DNA of 64,000 nt from Paractinoplanes durhamensis (lineage in GTDB: Bacteria; Actinomycetota; Actinomycetes; Mycobacteriales; Micromonosporaceae): contig NZ_BOML01000070.1 in the NCBI RefSeq assembly GCF_016862175.1, forward strand, positions 58,210 through 122,209. Direction: 5' to 3'. Each line of letters begins with the position of its first letter. The stretch's first letter is position 1. Both the position numbers and the translations under genes were made by a program. The notes under the pieces were generated by a model, which saw nothing but the letters and a program-made list of their open reading frames with translations, was not told where the DNA came from and did no database searches. Positions 59,240-64,000 of this stretch are shown here, in pieces.

Positions 59240-59995
59240 ATGGCGCGCTTGGGTTTCGCTCGTAAACTGGCTTCGGCGGACCGATGCCTGTTCGGTACGT
59301 GGGTCAAGATCCCGGCCTTGGAGCCGATCGAGATCCTGGCCGACGCCGGTTTCGACTACATCGTGATCGACCAGGAGCACGCGCCCCTGACATTCGAGTT
59401 CGCCTACCAGGCGACCGTCGTCGCCCAGGGCGCGGGCATGTCGGTGGTCGTCCGGGTGCCCGACCGCAGCGGCAGCCACCTGCAGCGGCTGCTCGACGCC
59501 GGCGTCGACGGCATCCTTGTCCCGCGGGTCACCTCGGTCGACGAGGCGACCGCTGCGGTCCGGCAGATGATGTTCTCGCCCGGCGGCGACCGCGGCATCG
59601 GCATCACCTCCCGGGCCGGCCGGTGGGGCGGCCTCGACCGGGCCGAATACCTGCGCTTCGGCGACGAGGAAGTGATGCGGGCCGTCCAGCTCGAGGAGCG
59701 GGCCGCGATCGAGGCGGTCGACGACATCCTCGACGTACCCGGCCTCAACGGGGTTTTCCTCGGCATGGGCGACCTGCAGCTGTCGTCCCGGTTGCCGGCC
59801 TCCGACCCCGAGTTGCAGAAGCTCGTCGACAAGCTGCTGTCGGCCGCGCAGGCGCGCGGGATCCCGGCCGGCACCGCGGTGCAGACCGCCGCGCAGGCGC
59901 GCGAGGCCGCCGACCGCGGCTACCGCTACGTGATGGTCAGCAACGACACCAGCCTGCTCCGGTCCGCCGCCGTCTCGATTCGCTCATCTCTCTAG
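59240..59995 (+). CDS. HpcH/HpaI-type class II aldolase
   Basis: The 251-residue barrel protein has CLFGTWVKIPALEPIEILAD, FDYIVIDQEHAPLTFE (metal-site Glu/His), GVDGILVPRVTS and GRWGGLDRAEYLR, with LNGVFLGMGDLQLSSRL near the C-terminus. Such enzymes split 4-hydroxy-2-oxo acids into pyruvate and an aldehyde in ring-cleavage or sugar-acid pathways. GAGGAG precedes ATG 59240. It is the first of three co-directional genes (aldolase, cupin, BVMO). Confidence 0.86.
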   Translation: MARLGFARKLASADRCLFGTWVKIPALEPIEILADAGFDYIVIDQEHAPLTFEFAYQATVVAQGAGMSVVVRVPDRSGSHLQRLLDAGVDGILVPRVTSVDEATAAVRQMMFSPGGDRGIGITSRAGRWGGLDRAEYLRFGDEEVMRAVQLEERAAIEAVDDILDVPGLNGVFLGMGDLQLSSRLPASDPELQKLVDKLLSAAQARGIPAGTAVQTAAQAREAADRGYRYVMVSNDTSLLRSAAVSIRSSL

Positions 59996-60004
59996 GAGCC
60001 CCCC

Positions 60005-60889
60005 ATGGCGTACGACCCCACCGATCTGCGTTCCACGCTGCCGGCCGCCAAGCCGGCCGTGCCCGAACGCTTCTCCGGCTCCGAACACGTCAAATTCCGC
60101 GACCTGCCGCCGGTCGAGAAGACCGGCGAGATCTCCACCTGGTACGCCCGCGGCCAGAACTTCGTCGTCGGCTACTCGGACCTGGACGGCTCGGCTTCCT
60201 TCCGCCGACAAGACCAACCTGATGAGTACGTCGTGCTTCTCGCCGACGACAACCTGTCCGCCACGGTCGGGGACCTCACGGTGACCGGCAAGACGATGCT
60301 CGTGATCCCGCCCGGCGACAGCACCGTGACGATCACCGGCCAGGGCCGGGTGCTGCGCCTGCTCACCACTCGCTCCGCGGACGTCGCCGCGCTCGCCGCC
60401 AACGCGAGCTCCTACGACGAGCCGCACGAGAACATCCCGCCGTTCCAGCCCTGGCCCGACCCGCCGGGCGGCTTCAAGATCCGGGCGTACGACCTGACCG
60501 TCCCGCCCCTGGCCAACCCGCCGTTCCGGCTGTTCCGGTGCACCACCTTCATGGTCAACTTCATCGACCCGAAGCAGGGCCCGCGCGACCCCGCCAAGCT
60601 CTCCCCGCACACCCACGACGACTTCGAACAGTGCTCGATCGTGCTGGCCGGCGAATACATCCACCACCTCCGCTGGCCGTGGACCACCAACAAGGCGAAC
60701 TGGCGCGCCGACGAGCACGAGCGGGTGGTGGCGCCGGCCGTCACGGTGATCCCGCCGCCGTCGCAGCACACCAGCGAGGCGGTCGCCCCCGGCACGAACC
60801 ATCTCATCGACGTGTTCTCCCCACCCCGCGCCGACTTCTCGGCCATGGAGGGCTGGGTCTTCAACGCCGACGAATACCCGGCACCATGA
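60005..60889 (+). CDS. Bicupin-like protein of unknown function
   Basis: The 294-residue protein has two beta-rich halves; the second has a clear cupin motif, LSPHTHDDFEQCSIVLAGEYIHHLR (His-rich, residues ~195-220), followed by VVAPAVTVIPPPSQHTSEAV. The first half (GYSDLDGSASFRRQDQPDEYVVLLADD) has the fold-like strand pattern but fewer metal ligands. It is soluble, with no signal. It starts 9 bp after the aldolase stop and overlaps the BVMO start. An isomerase, epimerase or dioxygenase role is possible; no family name is secure. Confidence 0.65.
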   Translation: MAYDPTDLRSTLPAAKPAVPERFSGSEHVKFRDLPPVEKTGEISTWYARGQNFVVGYSDLDGSASFRRQDQPDEYVVLLADDNLSATVGDLTVTGKTMLVIPPGDSTVTITGQGRVLRLLTTRSADVAALAANASSYDEPHENIPPFQPWPDPPGGFKIRAYDLTVPPLANPPFRLFRCTTFMVNFIDPKQGPRDPAKLSPHTHDDFEQCSIVLAGEYIHHLRWPWTTNKANWRADEHERVVAPAVTVIPPPSQHTSEAVAPGTNHLIDVFSPPRADFSAMEGWVFNADEYPAP

Positions 60890-62328
60890 TCCGGGTCGCG
60901 ATCATCGGCGCCGGCCTGGGCGGCATCGCGGCCGCCGTCAAACTGCGCCGCAACAAGAACGTCAGCTACACGATCTTCGAGCAGTCCACCGGGGTCGGCG
61001 GCACCTGGTTCGACAACCGGTACCCGGGCTGCGAGGTCGACGTGCACTCACACGCGTACTCGTTCTCCTTCCTCACATACGACTGGCCACGAACCCACGC
61101 CACCCAGCCGGAGCTCCTCGCGTACGCCGAGCACGTGGTCGATCATTTCGGGCTGCGGCCACATCTGCGGCTCGGCACCCGGGTGACCGACCTGGTCTGG
61201 GAGGAGTCGACGAGCAGCTACACGCTGTCGACGGAGCACGGCGACACCGAGGTCTTCGACGTCGTCATCTCCGCGTTGGGGCTGCTCAGCGTGCCGCGCT
61301 ACCCCTCGTGGCCGGGCCTGGACACCTTCGAGGGCCCGTGCTTCCACACCTCGCGCTGGGAAGAACACGACCTGACCGGCAAGACCGTCGCGGTCGTCGG
61401 CACCGGCTCGACCGCGGTCCAGATCGTTCCGGCGATCGCACCGGCGGCCGGTCAGGTTTACGTTTATCAGCGCGAGCCCGGCTGGGTCGAACCCAAGAAC
61501 GAGCACGACTTCACCGCACGCCAGCGCTGGATATTCCGCAACGTGCCGCTCGCCCAGCGCCTGAACCGAGCGTGGATTTTCCACAAGGGCAACCGCCGTT
61601 TCCGCGGCTACGACACCGGTTCCGGTCGCCAGCAACGAATGCGAGCGCTCTGCGAGCGTTTTATAACCACGACGATCAAAGACCCGATTACGCGTACGGC
61701 CGTGAAGCCCGACTATCCATGGGGTTGCAAACGCCCGATCCTGTCGTCCAATTTTTACCCTTCACTGAACCGCGACGACGTCGAGCTGGTGCCGCACGCG
61801 GTGTATCGGGTTACGCCGACCGGCCTGATCGACGCGACCGGGACCGAGCGTCAGGTCGACGTTCTGGTCCTGAGCACCGGCTTTCAGCCCACCAAGTTCT
61901 TGGCCGGCATCGACGTGAAAGGTCGCGACGGCCGGGGCATCCATGACGTTTGGCGGGAGCGGGCCAGCGCCTTCATGGGCATCACGGTCCCGGGCTTTCC
62001 TAACTTCTTCATCCTGTACGGCCCGAACACCAACGGCGGCGTCTCCGTCATCGCCCAGTTGGAGCGCCAGGCCGAAGTGGTCGCCGGCGCCGTGCGCCGC
62101 CTTTCCCGCGGCCGTCGCCGAAGCATCGACACCTCACCCGAGGCGGCTCGCCGCTTCGTTGCGTGGGTCGATCGCAAGCTCGCCACCAGCGCATCTGCGA
62201 TGAATGCGGGGTGCCACAACTACTACCACGATCCCTCGGGGCACAACGTCACGCAGTGGCCCGGTGGGCATCTTGCCTATGCTTTGGCCACTCGCTTTGT
62301 CGCTCGATTCGGGCTGCGGATTCGCTGA
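60886..62328 (+). CDS. Flavin-binding Baeyer-Villiger-type monooxygenase
   Basis: The 480-residue enzyme has IIGAGLGGIAAAVKLRRN (FAD), GGTWFDNRYPGCEVDVHSHAY, the BVMO-like fingerprint FEGPCFHTSRWEEHDL (F-x-G-x-x-x-H-T-x-x-W), AVVGTGSTAVQIVPAIA (NADPH) and STGFQPTKFL. These features point to group I Baeyer-Villiger monooxygenases (cyclohexanone, phenylacetone or 4-hydroxyacetophenone type). It would convert a ketone to an ester or lactone, for which the lactonase-like enzymes of the island could act next. ATG 60886 overlaps the cupin stop (ATGA). A steroid-ketone substrate is possible but the gene lacks a KstR-type site. Confidence 0.85.
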   Translation: MIRVAIIGAGLGGIAAAVKLRRNKNVSYTIFEQSTGVGGTWFDNRYPGCEVDVHSHAYSFSFLTYDWPRTHATQPELLAYAEHVVDHFGLRPHLRLGTRVTDLVWEESTSSYTLSTEHGDTEVFDVVISALGLLSVPRYPSWPGLDTFEGPCFHTSRWEEHDLTGKTVAVVGTGSTAVQIVPAIAPAAGQVYVYQREPGWVEPKNEHDFTARQRWIFRNVPLAQRLNRAWIFHKGNRRFRGYDTGSGRQQRMRALCERFITTTIKDPITRTAVKPDYPWGCKRPILSSNFYPSLNRDDVELVPHAVYRVTPTGLIDATGTERQVDVLVLSTGFQPTKFLAGIDVKGRDGRGIHDVWRERASAFMGITVPGFPNFFILYGPNTNGGVSVIAQLERQAEVVAGAVRRLSRGRRRSIDTSPEAARRFVAWVDRKLATSASAMNAGCHNYYHDPSGHNVTQWPGGHLAYALATRFVARFGLRIR

Positions 62329-62876
62329 CGTCACCACGTACCCGACCGTGGTCGAGCTGCTGTCCCGGCTCACCGGCTCCGGCGACCAGAACACGCGTAG
62401 CACTCTCGCCACCCGCTACTGGGGTGACGCTGGGACGGCTGAGGGCCGGGGGTGACCACGCTGGGCGGTAAAGCATCTATGCCCTGCGTGGTCACCCCCG
62501 GCCCTCAACCTCGCGGGGGAGCACCTGACGGGTAGGACTCTGGTTCCTCGCTGGTGGGTGGCTGATGGGGCTGGGCGGTCCCCTTTTGCGCTGTGGTCTG
62601 GCTGCCGCGCTGTGGTTGATCCGGGCGGGGAGGTCGGGCAGGCCCGGCTTTGTGGTGGCCCATGCGAACATTCCGCGCCGGTTGCGCTTGACGCTGGGAA
62701 TGGAACCTTGCCGGCATTTCGAGAAGGCTGTGCCGCTGCCCACTCACTCCGGGACGGCGACAATGGCGTCCGGCGTGCTTCCTCGAGTCGCGGATCAGGG
62801 GCTTCATCCAGTTCCCGCTGCGACCTAGCTTCAGCCCAACTTCCGCTCCGGCCGCGGAGTTGCGCTTACCCGGCGG
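62329..62876. other. 548-bp intergenic stretch with one perfect palindrome
   Basis: No convincing gene. A short open frame at 62565-62828 has no recognisable protein and poor start context. The main feature is the palindrome at 62441-62506; the rest shows no repeat or operator that I can name. Confidence 0.5.
62441..62506. repeat. 66-bp palindrome with perfect 21-bp arms
   Basis: The arms 62441-62461 and 62486-62506 (GAGGGCCGGGGGTGACCACG...) are perfect inverted repeats around a 24-nt loop; GGGC/GCCC in the loop can extend the stem. It may be the terminator of the aldolase-cupin-BVMO operon, about 110 bp after its end, or a mobile-repeat remnant. Confidence 0.68.
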
Positions 62877-63692
62877 TCAGCCGCCGCCGAGGAGCGCGAG
62901 GAGCGCGTCGCCGGGGGTGGCCGCCGAGTATGCGCTGTATGCCACCACGGTCAGCAGCAAGGTCGCGGTGACCGCCAGGGTGATGCTGAGTGCCTTGCGC
63001 ATGAACCCGGCCCGCGCGGATCCGGCGCGGCGCCGCCGCCACAGGATCGCGCTCGCCAGGGCGGTTGCCAGCACCACCGTGCCGGCCGCCGCGGCCAGCA
63101 CCCAGTGGTACCGCTCCACCTCGCCGAGCAGGACCGGCAACGCGGGCGGACCGCCGTGTGGGCCGGGCGGCCGGTTCACGCTGTCGCGCACCTCGTGCAG
63201 GGTCCGGGTGAGGTCGCCGCTGTGTGGTCCGCCGCTCAGCAGCGGTAGCAACGCGACCAGCGGCACGGCGGTCGCCTGGATGTTCAGCAGCAGCAGTCCC
63301 ACCGCCAGGGTCGCGAAGCTGGTCGCGGTGATGGCGCCCAGCGCCCGCGCGCCTCCGCTTCGCAGATATCCGCGCCACAGAGCGGCGGCCAGCAGCACGA
63401 ACACGATGAGCATCAGGGCGCTGATCGCCACCTTGATCGCGTGCCATCGGAACCAGTAGTCGACCAGTCTCGCCAGCAGGGCCGGGTACTCCGGCCCGTT
63501 GCCCTGCCAGAACTCGACGAGGCCGCGACTGACCCCGTCCCGCAGCGCGGCCTCCTGCCGGAACGACCCGTACCGTCCGCCGAGCAGGGCGGCGGGGGCG
63601 AACACGAACGCCACCATCGACGCGACACCGGCGGCCACCAGCAACCCGATCACGGGACGCGAACTCCATCGAGTCTTGCGCATGGACGCCAT
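62877..63692 (-). CDS. Hypothetical membrane protein
   Basis: The 271-residue protein has hydrophobic segments at about 15-35, 85-105, 118-140, 202-220 and 240-258, with a loop at ~42-80 (GSFRQEAALRDGVSRGLVEF). I do not recognise the family. A start at 63692 or at the ATG nine bases downstream (MRKTRW) is possible. It points toward the BVMO operon and shares no operator with it. Confidence 0.62.
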   Translation of the reverse strand: MASMRKTRWSSRPVIGLLVAAGVASMVAFVFAPAALLGGRYGSFRQEAALRDGVSRGLVEFWQGNGPEYPALLARLVDYWFRWHAIKVAISALMLIVFVLLAAALWRGYLRSGGARALGAITATSFATLAVGLLLLNIQATAVPLVALLPLLSGGPHSGDLTRTLHEVRDSVNRPPGPHGGPPALPVLLGEVERYHWVLAAAAGTVVLATALASAILWRRRRAGSARAGFMRKALSITLAVTATLLLTVVAYSAYSAATPGDALLALLGGG

Positions 63693-64000
63693 CCCATCGC
63701 CCGGGGCGCCGCTCGCGCATCTGTCCGGAGACCCACTCGCGGCGGTCGCGACTCGGACGAACGGCCGAGGACGCGCAGCCGGGCGCCCATCCTCGAGGCC
63801 GGCCGTGGCGGTTTGTTTGCCCGGACCGGGGAGCGAGACGGTCGTCAGCTCTGGGTTTCACCCTTCAACTCAACCCCTGGCCGGCTCTGGTTACGGCCGT
63901 GGTTCGGGAAAGGCGTGGGGGTGGCTGGGGTTTTGCTTCTCTGCTCTCTTGGAGCTTTGTGTTGACGGTTGATGGGGGCTTTGGTGGTTTTAGGGGAGTG
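63693..64000. other. 308-bp end of window without a supported gene
   Basis: No frame with good coding evidence or start. The last ~100 bp turn T/G-rich on the plus strand. A gene continuing beyond 64000 cannot be excluded. Confidence 0.4.

Noticed and set aside
62565..62828. Plus-strand open frame of 87 codons
   Set aside because: No homology that I recognise, weak start and lower-quality codon pattern.

Overview
The window is very GC-rich, densely coded DNA with many GTG starts and many 1-4 bp ATGA/GTGA gene overlaps. It is almost certainly from a high-GC actinomycete. Secreted KstD and cholesterol oxidase, LacI-controlled sugar operons and intergenic palindromes suggest a soil, Micromonosporaceae/Actinoplanes-like organism; this is inference, as no rRNA or other taxonomic marker is present. 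I saw no rRNA, tRNA, CRISPR array or intact transposase.

Region 1 (1 to ~35.7 kb) is a compact steroid (cholesterol-type) catabolic locus. Recognisable parts are the end of cyp125, two Ltp-type thiolases with a DUF35 partner, fadD19, echA19, a fadE26/fadE27-type acyl-CoA dehydrogenase pair, fadA6, the echA20-ipdA-ipdB-ipdC ring C/D operon, kstR2, a hydroxysteroid dehydrogenase, the Rv3531c-Rv3530c-Rv3529c-type trio, F420-type LLM oxidoreductases, and a secreted kstD-cholesterol oxidase pair. Eight 14-bp sites fit the mycobacterial KstR motif TnnAACnnGTTnnA and a ninth misses one fixed base; all lie at promoters. A perfect KstR2-type site and two weaker ones lie beside kstR2, the HSD operon and the echA20 operon. 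KstR itself, KshAB, HsaA-D and Mce4 are not in the window.

Region 2 (35.8-42.9 kb) is a sugar or glycoside module: a LacI regulator, and on the opposite strand a lipoprotein-permease-permease ABC importer followed by GH1-type and GH2 glycosidases. The lacI promoter and the importer promoter share an operator-like sequence centred on ATCGAT.

Region 3 (43.1-62.3 kb) is an island for an unidentified carbon source. It holds three divergent or convergent units: an IclR-headed, nine-gene operon (PotD/fused PotBC/PotA-like importer, DUF6282-like hydrolase, two hydroxyisobutyrate-dehydrogenase-family reductases around a cupin, double carboxymuconolactone-decarboxylase-fold protein); a CMD plus ThDP-enzyme pair; and an HpcH aldolase-cupin-Baeyer-Villiger monooxygenase operon. 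Two SDR genes join in. A 17-bp palindrome, TGTAYGACWGTCRTACA with variants, occurs at four promoters here and is the best candidate operator of the FadR-type GntR encoded at 58.4-59.1 kb. This previously unlabelled regulon is the most novel-looking signal.

Scattered oddities: a 169-bp hairpin element that supplies the stop codons of two convergent genes (9241-9409); a gene built on ~36 copies of a 15-bp repeat (45.4-46.4 kb); an acyl-CoA dehydrogenase subunit without its middle beta domain; and long intergenic palindromes at 27.05 and 62.44 kb.
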